Origin: Linepithema humile
Lineage: Eukaryota > Arthropoda > Insecta > Hymenoptera > Formicidae
Direction of reading: 5' to 3'
DNA: 64,000 nt
Assembly: GCF_040581485.1 (NCBI RefSeq)
Contig: NC_090132.1
Span: forward strand, 25,803,911 to 25,867,910
The notes under the pieces are model-generated. The model did no database searches, was not told where the DNA came from, and saw only the letters and a program-made list of their open reading frames with translations. Positions within the stretch are counted from its first letter, which is position 1. Each line of letters starts with the position of its first letter. Shown here piece after piece: positions 13,727-27,500 of this stretch. Made by a program: the position numbers and the translations under genes.

Positions 13727-15504
13727 CATACTGGCCTCGAGGCGACAGCGCGGCGTCGTCTCTCTTCGGTGGGATACCGGGTGGCTATGGCTTGGGGGCC
13801 CACCATTTGCCATACGCTATTCTGGGCCGAGGGGGTTCAGCGCCTGGCTTCGGGGGCCACACTCCGGCCTCGGCGCCACCCCCGTCGCCGTATTCTCACA
13901 GCAGCCTCGGTACGCTCGGCGTGGCTGCCACTCAAGCTGCGAGTCTAGGTAAGTAAATTTTCCGCCAGCCCCTCACTCTTCGTCTCTTCTTCTCCTACCT
14001 TTCTCCCGGGCGTTGTAACTTCAATCCGCCTTAACGCCGTCTAAAGTCTCATCGATTATCACGACCGTACACGTCATTGGAACTAACATTGCACCTTCTT
14101 GAAAGCGTATTTCTTGCACGGCTTGCTTTCGTGATAATTTGGGATCGCTACTTGGCTAACGCGATATTTGAGGTGAACGCAGCGTCATATGTTGATACAA
14201 CAATTTAAAATTGCTCTTTTGGTAGTTTAACGCAGTTAAAAAAATTATTTTTTCAAGGCGCTTGCTTAGTTTTTAATAGCAGCTTAATGCCAATTTAAGT
14301 CAACATTATTAAAAACATTTGCGTACAGTTTGCTTCAGTTTTCTCGTAAACAAATTAAGATTAAAAATTTTTACTTTCTTTTTTTGTCTATCATTATTTT
14401 TAGAAGACTCCGAAGATTCCACTAGAAGCTTCGAACTTGTTTATTTAGAACGATATTACTTGTAGAAAATTGTACTTTTTTTTATATTGTTGATTTATCG
14501 AGAACTGAGAAGAGTCGAGCGATGTCGAGTCGCCTTTTAAGATCGTATTTTACGGACCGAGTGGATTTACGGAATGCACGGGGGCACTGTTCGCAGGTAT
14601 CACTCCAGCCAGTGCAGCATGGTGGACAATGGCCTCTCATCTGGCGGCGCAGGACTACATCGCGAGGCTAGGAGCGGCAGGACTTTCCGGATTTCCACCT
14701 GGTGCCGAGAGCCTTCTGCCATCCTACCCTCCTACCTCTCTACTTAATCCCCCGTCCCTCTCGTCCCACAAGTCTAGTAAGTGTAAGTAACAACAATCGA
14801 CAATGCTGCATCGCGCGATACTTGAGAAACGCCCGTCTCCGTGCTAATCCTCGATCGCCGAGTCCTTTCGGAATAACAATGTCACTCGAAACACGTGCAG
14901 ACGTATTTTTACTGTCCTCTCTTTTTAACGATAAACTTGGCAACGTATTCTGTAAGATAAATCTTCCGTTTTTTTTTTACCGTCTGTTTTCGCCGCGTTT
15001 CGTTTAAAACAGTTTTCTAAAAATTATCAAATTTGTATTTACAAAATTTTTCTGATCTACCGTTATAATTGTTTTGTAAGCCACATATTTTTATCATTTT
15101 ATATATTTACGTTTGAAGTCGTAACACAATATTAAAGTTCGCTCTTTCCGCTCAAGTTTAAAGTTAAATGAGGTTACTCGTTAATGTGACAGGAATTTAA
15201 AACTCCTGTAAATTCAGAAACTTGTTTTCCCAACGATCGACAGTCGCGTCGGATTGAGAAGGACACGGGCTTTCTCGATAATTCAGATTTGGGAAAATTG
15301 AAGACGCGGGTTTATAATTATGTGCGTTTTTACGACCCGAACAGCTAAGTCAAGTAAAAGTCACAAGACGCCAGCTAGCAGTAGTAGTTCGACGACGCCG
15401 AGTATGACGAGCAGCCTGCCGGTGTCTACTCAGTCGCCGGTGACATCCTCTCATCACAGCACCCCGGTCAGCAGTGCGCCAAATTCGCAAACGAATGTCG
15501 TCAG
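13727..15504 (+). CDS. toutatis exons 1-3: N-terminal Gly/Ser/Pro-rich region
   Basis: Exon 1 (13727-13948) reads [20 protein letters not shown] and continues in a Gly/His/Ser-rich style. Exon 2 (14597-14782) contains [20 protein letters not shown], a likely short helix. Exon 3 (15345-15504) is Ser/Thr-rich with a [11 protein letters not shown] start. These sequences fit the poorly conserved N-terminus of insect BAZ2 proteins, and no catalytic domain is present. Exon 2 has two possible donors, after 14776 or 14782, both leaving the same phase and differing by two codons, so NAGNAG-like donor wobble is possible. Confidence 0.85.
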
Positions 15505-18500
15505 GTAAGGCGTCATATTTATTTTGCACGCTCTAAATACACGCAAGGACACAGAACTTTCAAAGACCATTTTACTTAACTCTCCGTGAAATTGTATTTT
15601 CATGCTGTGTCCGTATCGCAACAGTTCTGCGAAGGAAGGAAGGTGAATACATCAATTCAATTACGCAATAGATTTTCTTTGCAGCTTTACGATATAATTT
15701 CTGATTAAAGAAAAACGTAGAGCCGGTTTCGATTTTTCAGTTAAAGTAGACGCGTGAATTTTATTATTTGATTTTCTCGATCATGCAATTTTTTTTTTTT
15801 GCTTTGAAATTTTCCTGCGAGAATATATAAGTGGTGTCACGGCGACGTCTTCTCTAGCGATCCCAGCAGTATATTGGGAGGTGTGCGTCTACCTCCCGAC
15901 ACGGAAATTATCAAGTACACGTCGAGTATAGTCGGTCCAAAGATTCCCGGGACGACGAACCGCGGCAGGAAAAAGACAATATCCTTGGACACTCCCAGCG
16001 TCAGTGTGCACGCGCCGCCCGTCCCAGCTCTTAGTGCGCATCAGACGAACACGACGTCATCGTCGTCGCTGATGATGGAGCCGAGGAAGTACAATCGCAC
16101 GGGGGTACGTTCAGAGCCGTTTCACTTGCGTTTATCGTAATTTTGAAACCCAACCATAAAATCGAAGACTTAATACTCGTTATTTCTTATTTATATCATT
16201 GTTACTGTCAGAAATATTTAAAAAGCAACCAGAAAACTGACGCGCAATCACTGTTGTGATTAAATCTGTTTCTTTAAAGACTAATCACGCAAAAGCCAGT
16301 TGGTAGCATTAATTTTGCATCGGCTGTGAAACGTATTACATAATTAGCCGTGTTTGATCTTCCTTTAGACTGACTCGAGCGAGTACAGAGATTCAGTCGA
16401 TCGAGTCGAAGTGATTAAGTTGCCGGCTCATTCGACCAACGGCTCCATTCTGTCGGCGCCGCCGGCGTATACCAGTAGCAGCAGCACCACCAGCAGCAAC
16501 AGCAACAATAATACCAATGCCAACAACAACGTCAACGACTCAGACGCGCCCTTAAATCTCTCCTTGAAGCCTGCAACGACGAGCAATAGCTCGCCGATTT
16601 CCGGTAGTCAGCCGCTCAGTCAGCTCAGTAATTTAAGTCAATCGCTACTTGCCTCTGATCGAACGTGTAAGTATAACGCTATGCGGCACAATGCGACTTG
16701 CTCCCGATCGTTATCGCGTTGTAGTAGAAAGGCGCCGCGTGTTTTTACCGAGGAAGTTGTTTACCAAATGGGAAAAGTAGTTTAATAATATTTTTATCAA
16801 CACAATTGCTTATTATTAAAATTTTGATATCTTTCAAAGTTTGTTTCTTAATAAATCAAAGTATCAAGATTCAATTTTCTTGAAGTAAACTAATAAGTGA
16901 AATAGATATTAAATTAATAGCGCGAGTTTTAATCATCACAGCTGAAACTGTAAAATTACTAATCGCTATTTATTATTGTGTAATTTTTTATCTACTCGGT
17001 TTTACAATCTGCCAAGACATTCGTTATAAACAGGAACTTATAAATGTAAGCGTAGGATTTTGGTTTTCACTGGAAAAGTTTGTATCTTCGAGCCAAGATT
17101 TTTTTTTAAAGATAAAATAAGTTGTCCTTATTTCGAAGAAAACTTTCCGCGCGAGGAAGATTCGATCCGATTAACAAAAACTTTATGGATTATCGCAGCG
17201 AGACGGAAGCCGGGACCCAAACCGAGAAGAGTGCCGCAGAATTCGGTGCCGGTGCCGGCGTCGCCTAGTCCCTCCTTGGCGCAGCTCTTCGCCGCCGCAG
17301 ACTCGCCGCAGCGGCCGAGCAGCGGTAGCGAGGAAAGTGAGGGCGCGAGCACCGCCACTCATCACAAGGACGGCAGGCCGCGAAATCTCGGCCGCGGTGT
17401 ATCGAAGCCTAAGAAAAACACGGTCGCCTCGCTGCTGGCTCAGAGCAGAGCCCTGGGAATTAAACCCAGCCCGACCTTGGATCCAAACGTGCCATTGTCT
17501 CACCAGCAAGTGTCGTTACTCAGGACGAACATACTGGCGGCCCAGATGCACGTTTCCGCTGCCGCCGGGCAAAATGACGATAAGAATCAGGTAAAAAAAA
17601 ATTAGGTGATCGGGCGCAATTTGGAATTCCTTTATCGATATTTTTTATTTTTAATAAAATTACATAAAGTTACATTCAATAAAATATTCTTCTTCTCTTT
17701 TTTTTCTATTTCAACTTTTATGATTCTCTAATTTGCACATTCTTTTACAACTATCTTCTGTTAAAGTACTATCATTTGCTAAAGAAGATACAGAAGAAGA
17801 AGCAACCTCGACCAAATCGTGCTTCGTGGGCGAGGAATCACGTTCGTTTTTTCTTTTTTTTTAACTTATGATTTTGAACTAAAGTCATTCCCTCTATATA
17901 GAGATCTTTGCAGGAGAAGATGAAGAACAAATTATTGGAGGCGTCGGGGGAGGAGAGCAATATGGACGTGACCAGCGAGAGCGGCAGTAACACCGACGTG
18001 GTCACGGACACCGACGACGACAACGCGGAGGGCACACCAAGCGCGAAACGGAGGAAGCTCAGGCCCAGCGAAAGAGATCTCCAAATGCCGCTGGAGCGCG
18101 GCTGGAAGCGTGAAACGGTTATCAAGGGACTAGGAAAGACGGGAGTGATAAAAGGCGACGTGTCCTATTACAGCCCCTGCGGGAAAACTTTTAGAAGCAG
18201 TCCCGATCTAGTGAAGGTTGGTTGTAATATGTTAAAGCCAGTGACGGTTGGAGTACGTTATCAAAAATGATTCGCATAAAGTTCGCTGAAAGTTCGAGGT
18301 ACTTTTGCCAAACTGTCGTTGCTTTCGTTATAGTCTTATCTTCGCTGCCGCGTTCTAAAGAAGAAGATGGCACAATTGTATTGAAATAGAAATGAAATTT
18401 GGTCAAATTATTTGACTTTTGATTGACAAATTTTTACTGTCTAATTTTAGTTTCTGGAGCATCAGAATCCCGCCGAGTTAACAACCGCCAATTTCTCGTT

Positions 18501-18757
18501 CTCTTCCCGTCCGTTGGTCGGAGAATTTCTTCAGCCAACAATGGGCTTGGCGGAAGCCGAATTCGTCAGACTCGGTGCCCAGGAAGTAGCGAGAAGATTG
18601 GAGGAACTCAGAGCGGCTGGCGGCTTGAGAGACGTACGGACAAATAATCAGTACGAGAGAGCAGACAAGCTAGCTTACGCGAAGAAGCTCGCGAAGGAAG
18701 AAGCACAACGACACAAAGAACAAGCTAGGTAAGGCGTTCAATTACTCGTACGCACTG

Positions 18758-18820
<63 letters not shown>

Positions 18821-21800
18821 CATTTTCTAAATTAAAACTTCGAAATATGATATTTTTGACATACAATATATTAAAAAAATAAAGAAAACAACATTAGAAA
18901 AATTTACACCGCGTGTTTAAATTATTATTCAACGTTAACCGCTTTAAATAACTGCAGAAATAAGCATCGATAATGGTGAAGTAAATCATGAAGTTTATTG
19001 AAGTGCTAATCTCGTCGCCATGAGCGCAGTTATTTATTTGCTTGCCGCGGTAAAGTGGGTTTTATTACTTAATCCGGAGTCTCGCGTTTGCAACACGTCG
19101 ACGTTTAATTAGCGCTCATTTATCTTTTCGCCGTAAGATTATTGCGTGCGCGTAACCGCAAATATTATCGAGCGAAAACCTGAAAGCGGACGTCGCGGGT
19201 TTACTATATTAATTCAAAACTCGGGCCCGCTCGTGCATTCGTAAAATTTATGGACGAGCGGTTGGCGCGGGCAGCGCAGCCCGTTGATTAACGATTTGTT
19301 CAAGCGTTTTTATCGTTTGGGAATGATGGGAACTTAATGATACCCTCATTGTAGGCTTATTAAGGAGCAGGAGAAGTCGGAGCGACAGGAAGCCGTGAGG
19401 CGGGAGCGGGAGATCAGGAATCAACAGCTGCTCGAGGTAAGTCGATGTCCACCACTGAGTTTCCTTCACGTTTGTCTCGATCTCGTTGTTTCATTCACAC
19501 AAAAAACTGTTCTCTTATTCTATTTGGGATACCTACGTTTTTTTGTATTTTGTCCACCTGTCGTGCGTGTCGCATGCTCTCTGTGTGTGCCGTATTTATA
19601 TATATACATATATATATACATATATATATTATCTCCGTATACATATATATACATCTGTCTATATATACATATTATACGACCTCTTTTTAATGAATATTCT
19701 TGTATAGAGAAACTCTCTTATATACTATACGTCCAACGACCCTCTTACAACCCCCAATGTCCCAGAACACACGAGACACCCATAGCCAACCAACAACCGC
19801 TAGCGATAGTGACAGGAGAACCCAGCATGTCCTCCCACCTACCCCCCCTTGTTTGATTTTCACCCCCTTTTTAATTTCACCAAATTATTATTAGCTCCGA
19901 GCGAAGTGTTTGATACAAATTATTGAACGTGACAATTTCGTTTTCAATTGTCGTTAAAATGAATGCAGCTGTCACAAAAAGAAATGGAATGAGATAAAAG
20001 ATGAAAGAGCTAATTTCGGCAACCATTATTGTGTAATGAGGAATGAAAGTTTTATTCCTTTTGTCGTCGATTATTTCTTTTCGGCATACGCTGAAATATA
20101 CAAGTCGAATTTTTCGTTATTTTTTCGAATTGGAACGTGAATAAATTAATATGGATGCCGGCATTGGTTTGAATTTCAAAATTCTTTGTGTGTGGTATTC
20201 GATATTTTATATATTGAGAGCTGTTTTGAAACAATTTTATATGTTTTCGAAATTGTTGATGTTTTTATGTATGTTATCAATACTGTTAATATATATTTTT
20301 TTCCCATCATTTTGTCCAGTTAATTGAATACTGAAGAAAAACAATTGTATTTTATTGAGAATTGTTTTTAACAGAAGAAATTTCATATAACGTACAAAAA
20401 GGCATTGTACATTGAAGAAAAGCATGGTGCAATGAAAAGAAAAACGGATTGTACCACCCAAATTCATCTCTTTGCCAAAATTACGATTTTGGTTGATATT
20501 CCAATTCTATTTCAGACATTACATTGACCGTAATTCTGATTAAAATCCACAATGCAAAATTTAATGGAAAAATTGAAGTCTAAAGGAATGCAAAAGAAAT
20601 TTAAACAAAGCATCATTATCTTGCCCAGAAATATTTCCCTTGCAATACCACCAAATTCCATTAATTTTACGAAAAAAAAATTTAACTTTAATTTGCGTGA
20701 TACAAAAAATGTATCTTGACATTAGAATGCTCGCTTGATGGGATCCGTTGTTTCGGAAATATTTCTGCGCGAGCAAAAATCTCGGCGAAGTAAAGGCGCG
20801 CGATTGTAGAAATTTCAAAAGTCCGTCCATTGTGATAGTCTTCCAAACCACCCTATCGGAATCCTTCACGCAAGCCAGATTACCACCTTGTCCCCCCTCA
20901 ATCACTGTCACTCGTTCGTTCATCTATTTCTCCGCATTCACACACGCATTCCACATCCACACGCACTTGTACATCACTGGCCCGAACATACACACACAAC
21001 CCGTGCAGTTTGAAGGAATAGAAGGAGACGTCAGACGACACAATAGTGTAGTAACTGTAGCTACACGTGGGCTCACATGTAGTGGAAAAACGCGAAATAG
21101 GGATGCCCAGATCGTATATAATCGATCCTAATTGATGTTTCTCCCAGGAGACGTAGACAAAATATGAGATAAATTAACGATGCGTATTGCATTTGGACGT
21201 ATCAATTGAGATCGGCGTAATTTAGTAAAGTATCTATGTAATCGAAGGCATTATTATTTTGTTATGTGTGTCATTGTGTTGTTGTTATATTGTGTTCAAC
21301 ATTACGAGAAATAGTTGAAAAATTGTTTCGTATTATTTATTATGTTTATAATCATTTAATAAGTACGTCGCGTGATTTTTTTTTAATGGTAACAGCTTTT
21401 ATGTGCTTTATAGTATCTGAAATTGGCTTTATCGGAATTATACGTATTTTAGTCTTTTTAAAGGCGATATGCGGAGTTCATAAAATCGTTATTATTAAAG
21501 CCATTAATGCGTAAAATAATAATGCGATACAAATAATGTAATAAGAGAATCAATTTGTCGATAATTGTACATTCTTATTTATAATTTATTCCGCAAATAT
21601 TCGATGGCGATAAATTCTGAATGCGATACCGTCATCTCAGGAAGAAATATCCTTCTTCAAAATGATATATAGCGAGAGAAATATTTTACTGTCGCATAAA
21701 GAAGTTTTGCACATTGTATACCGTCGTGTGATTCACATGACGTTTATCACAACTCACACACACGAAATGACTGATAAAGTGACCCCCGCGTATCGCCCGA

Positions 21801-24437
21801 ATTCAATTGCCGCCGATCGACCGCGAACGACCGGTCGCACGTGATCGCTGAACAATCACACCCTCCTCCCGATTAACGCGATCGATTATATATTGGGCAT
21901 CCCTGAAACCAACACCAACGCAGGGTCGAAAGCGGCTCGCGTTCACGATCAAGCAGAAAATGAAGATCATCCAAGAGATCGAGCGCGGCAAGAGCAAGAG
22001 CGACGTGGCTCGCGAGCTGGGTCTGGCGAGCAGCACGGTCGCCACCATCTGGAAGAACCGCGAGAGCATCGCCGAGAGCTGGCGCAACCGGGACATGATG
22101 CAGCAGGCGGATCTCGAGGACGTGCCGTCGAAGAAGCCGCCGTCGATGTCCGCCCTCGCGTCGTGCGTGCCGACGACGGCGGCGCTCTGCACGCCGGCGG
22201 CGATGACGACCGCCACCACCACGATCGCGACGCCGCCGTTGGCCTCCGGCGTGGTCGTGGTGCCGCCGCAGGTGGTGCCACCGGTGCTGCCGCCGCCGCC
22301 CTATCCCACCCTGAACCTGCCGCCGGCGTCGGCGGGCCTGGCGCCGTCCTCCCAGCCGACGGCTGCGATCTCCTCCTCGTCGAACCACCACTCGTCAACC
22401 ACTATGTCGACCGGCACGACGACCACGACTGTACCACTGGACAATACCCAGCAGGCTCAGACCCAGACGCAGAGTCAGGAACTTCTGGAGGTAAGATGTC
22501 GTATGGCGCATCCCGAAGTCCCTGGACCACCTCGTTCCCTCGATCTTGCTCACCTCTCTTTCTCTCTATTTCTCTTTCTCTCGTGCTCCATTGGCTCCCC
22601 CCACGTGATGTCTCGAAGCTCGATATCCCGACATATACGCCACTTGAACCCATCATCGATCACAATCATGTTCACTAATGAGTGTTGTCATATTGTCTTG
22701 TGAGTCGTTATTACTTCCGGATGTCCCCCCGTTCCTTTCGCTTTAATCTCTCCCGCATTCCGGACACGGTTTGTGAGAAGGGCAAAGAGATCCTCCGGAG
22801 GTAAGAGTTGCCGGAATTGTGAGTAATGCCGCTCGCGGTTCGCGATCCCCTTCGGGTGCAGTGAAACGATGTAAATGCTTGCAGACGCTCCCACGGACGA
22901 ATGTTATTTTATTGTTTTGCATCAGTTTTTGTCACCTATTCCACGTTCTTTGCTTTGAAAAACGATACTTTTATTCAGATAACATCTCAGCAAATCATCT
23001 CAAAGTAAAAGAAATTAATTGGTTTGTTGATTTTTTTTTTTTTTTTTATTAGGATACATATATGAAGGGAAAGTAATTTGCGACGAGTCTCTTTTAATAA
23101 ATCCTTTCGTATAAATTTTCGTGTAGATTTGGTTTTATTTTATGAATATAATCATTTATCTCAAGTTTTAAAGTTTTTCAAAAAATATATCGTTGGCGAG
23201 TAACATCATAGATATCACGTCATAAACATCTGAATATCGTAAGATCAAGAATTTAAAAAATTGCAAATCACATTTTGTGTCACGAAGCTTCACGTTTCCC
23301 CAAATCTCTCCAGTCTCATTTGTCGCGATTCTCCGCTCGGAAGTTTCGAGCGGATACGTTTTCCGATATGTTTTTTTTACACGTAGCGTTTCACGATTCC
23401 TCAAGCTCTCTCATTATAGCTCCCGAAACTTTTCAACGTGATAACGTGGTGACATCGAAGCGAAGAGACGAGTCGGTGACTGGCGTCATGAATTACCGGA
23501 GCCATCCCCGCCTGTTACCTTAAATCACGTAGTGACAGAACGGAAAAAAAACAGAACACATATACACACATACATGCATATAGATGCTCATTACCGTGCT
23601 TCTATAGGGGTTGAACATAATTAGCAGATGGCCGTATCTTCGTTTGGCCAGGCGGATTTCGAAATTCTATTTCTATTTGTCCGGATTCATGCGATCCACT
23701 TCTTTTGAAAATAAAATTTATTCAATCACTTTCACGATCATGAATCAATAAAACAATCGTGAGTTTTGATCGATCATGAACAATTTGCCTACGTAAAATT
23801 AATGTCGAATATTTAAAACAAGCGCTCGCATCGAGATTGCTACTTTAATAATGTGTTTGAGCTAATTTCAAATAAATGAATATAAAAATTAAATTTCCTG
23901 TGGATATAAAATTTTTAAATTTATCCGCGTGCGTTATCTCTTTTCCTCCAAGCTCTCGCTCTTTTATGTGTATTTATTCAATGAAATTTATTGGGATTTT
24001 AATTCGAAATCTAAATTCTGAATTAGCTAGTTTGTGATCTATCAACTTTCTGATAAAAAAAAATGTCTTGATCGAGAAATCCGAAATCCGCCGAAAAATT
24101 CTAGAGAAAAAGCACCAGTATTGATACTGAATTCTCGCTGGCCAGCGTGTTTTCCGAGATCGACGACGGAAAAACGCGATCCATTGAGAATCACAGGATC
24201 CATATACTAGATCGACAATGTAATTGAGGCACTTTAAGGCTGACGATATACGTAGGCACGATATATATATAATATGAGTCGACTGTCGCAATGCTATCCT
24301 GTGCCTAGCTTCTCCTGTCACTATACAAAATAACAGCTAGCTACATGATTATCCAGCATGCCATATATTTCTCGAACACCTGACTACGAGTATTCGAGAG
24401 TAATTCGCTCACACGAATATATATACAAAAGCTTTCC

Positions 24438-24468
<31 letters not shown>

Positions 24469-24542
24469 ATTATACTACGGAAAGCGACACGTGATTTCGC
24501 GAGGATATGTGATACTTATTCGATCTCATTGTTACATATACT

Positions 24543-24573
<31 letters not shown>

Positions 24574-27500
24574 ATATACACACATCACATGTATATTAAT
24601 GTGTTATATTCACTTGTTACATTTTGTATATTTATAGGTAAAAACAACACAATTAATCTTGCCTTTTATCAGCTTTTATAAGCGATAGTACATATGTACC
24701 ATCGATATAATATGTGCATACATAGGCGAATATTGCTTGGCTCTTTGCATGTCCGCTGAGATTTTTCACTTTTTCACGTGTTCTTCTATATCTCTTCGGT
24801 CTTTGTCCATCTTTTATAATGGTGTTGGTTTACATAACAGTTCAACGTTCTCTCGTTTATATCTTTCATAGTGACATTTCTCCTATTTATATAATAATTA
24901 AGTATTAATTATTTCAATTCGTGTTTTTTGCTGTCGAGTTCACTCTAAGATCTTTCACGAGCCAGTCGTTCTTCGTTATGCTTGGCTGCTGTCTCGGCGT
25001 ATATTTACACGCCACTCTCTTGGTGGGGTTTTAATATTAAATCGCATGCCTTTGCTATTCTTTCTCTCTTTGTACGAGGATTTTTGCGAGGACCGATTGT
25101 GCTAATTTAATATGCAATGTTTACCGGTATGTAGAAACTGAGCGTGCGTTATCCCCCCTCCGTGGCTGTGACATTCAGGCGAGCCTAACGTATCCGATTA
25201 TAAAGAGTCCACGAGAGCGCGATGATCGGATCGCCGAGTCGACGGGAATAAAAGTCAACTTTTTTGCGGGAATTTTCCAGAGCAGAGATTACGGATTTAG
25301 ATTTTAGCATGAGCGTAGCCGGGAAAGGATGCAATTTGCAATTTCAGAAGCCCCAGTAATTGTATACTCTAATTTTGCAAAACCAATATATTGAGTGCAA
25401 GCTGATAAAAAAAAAAAAGTTTCTTCCTTAAATTTGTCAAAACTTTAATTTAATATGAAATTTAAAAAAAAAGATACAATCAATTGATCTCGTGAAATTT
25501 GCGTGAAGGAGAAAGGCGGCTTTAAATTCACAAATAGTACACCATTCAGATATAATTCATCTATATCCGGCAATTTCCGGCTACATCCCTGTACTTTAGA
25601 GTAGTGCTTATCCCCTGTCACTGATCTATGCTACTTAGATACCGCTTTCCACACGTAGCCTTCGGATCACAATCACACTACGAACGTCACGAAGTCAAAA
25701 CGAGAGACCCGTAGATGCAAACTATCTCCCGCGAATGGAAAACTGGTCGAGCTAGCTATACGTTTGATTGCCCGTCGACGAGACTCTATTTCCATCTATG
25801 CAGACGTCCGACAATGAGAAACGCAAACAAAATCGGGAGAATAGAGCGGAAATCGAGGTGATCGCTTTGAAAGAAGTCAATCGCGCAAATTTTCTCGACA
25901 CTTTATTAAAAAAAAAAAAAAAAAGAAAAGAAAAAAGAAAAATTGATTACGAGTAACAATGAAAGTTTCATCGATTCTGCGAGCGCGTCCAGAGACTTCT
26001 TCGACTGCAATGTTCTCTGCGACGTATTACTCGTAAAATTGGCAAATTATTTTATTGAAGCTTGAATTTCTGACAAATTGCGCATGTAGATTTCGTATGA
26101 CAGTTTCCATGCAGATTTTGACGGGTGATGGTTGATAATTTTATGGAGAAAGAAATCTAACTATCTTATAACCGCTCGGCGTAATCAAACTGAGACGCGA
26201 GCTCTGCAATAAAATTGAATAGCCATCCCCTCGATTTGTCGCTGCGACAAGAGGTAACCGCAGACCCAATTAGCCAGTAAATTATCAATGCCGGGTAACG
26301 AGCGGAACGTCTCTCTTTCTCTTGTCGTAAATGTCGAGCGATCCCGCGCGAACGAGAACAAAATTGCCTAATCTCCTCTTGATAAACATGATTACGGATG
26401 CGAGTGATGTGTGTATGGCGTGTGTGCGCAGGCCCGGAAAAAACGGCACGAAGAGGTGGAGAAGATCCGACTGGAAGAACAACAAAGGAAGCAACAGGTA
26501 ATTCAACAAATCGTTACTATGTTAATGCCTGTCCCGTTTTTTTTCCTCCTCTCGAGTCACTCCGCGAAATGTAATCCTCGTGTGAACGAATGATTGCGCT
26601 TCCAGTATTAAAGAACTTTTAATTTCTCAGGAACGAGAGCTGAAGAGGCAGCAGGCGGTCATGCTGAAGGAGCAGGTGAGTCCACGAGTTTAGAGCGAAT
26701 TGTTCATCGCCAATCGTGCCGTCGCTGTAGAATTTAGTGTGTGTGTGTGTGCGTGAGCGTGTCTCTCGTAGATGTAGAAATGCTCTGTTTTACTTTTATC
26801 GCCTTCATTCGTCGTTTTCCCATGTATTTTTATGGCGCCGAGTGAGACGAAACTCTGAGCAAATGGATTTTCTATACTATCTTATATAGGGGTGGACGAA
26901 TGAGCAGGAAGTGGGAGAGTTTTCGTCGAGGAATGCACAAAAGAAATACTTGAGATATCGCAGATATGTGAAATGGAATATTTCATACAACAGATTACAG
27001 ATTTATCAATTGTCATCGACACTGTCTATCATAATTACAAATCTGACTATTCGCACTTTCAGAAATTTCTGTTTTTTTTTTGTCTGTAATAAAAACTTTG
27101 CGCGATTTGCATGTAGTTTTGCCGTAGAGACAATTGAAAATCTAATTAGAAATTTTTGCAAAGGCTTTACCTCTCATTATTTTTTTTTTTTTTTTTTAAG
27201 AAGAGAATCGTTGTAGCTCTTATTACTAGTGTTTTCAACACTTTAATTACTAGACTACATCGGAACAGTGTTAAACTGTAATCACACATATAACAGATGC
27301 ACATTCTGCACATACGAGCGGTATTAGTGTATTGTACATGTCGATTCAGCAATTTAGTAACTTTATTCAGTTTACATTGCAGAATATTCACTTTGGAAGA
27401 CCTAACATTGTATTTCAGATCTATGACTAGCTAATGTACAATCTAACTCATCTGTATTACCAATGTTCATCTCAACATGGAAAAGTAAAATTACTGATGC

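Noticed and set aside
16411..16785. Extension of exon 5 past 16666
   Set aside because: The frame continues into intronic sequence beyond a good gtaagt donor. The next exon completes the split codon and restores family sequence.
21893..22678. 261-codon frame and several minus-strand frames over exon 10
   Set aside because: These are shadows of the GC-rich HTH exon. The His/Arg/Gly-rich products have no domain, while the frame starting GRKRLAF has one and fits the splice phases.
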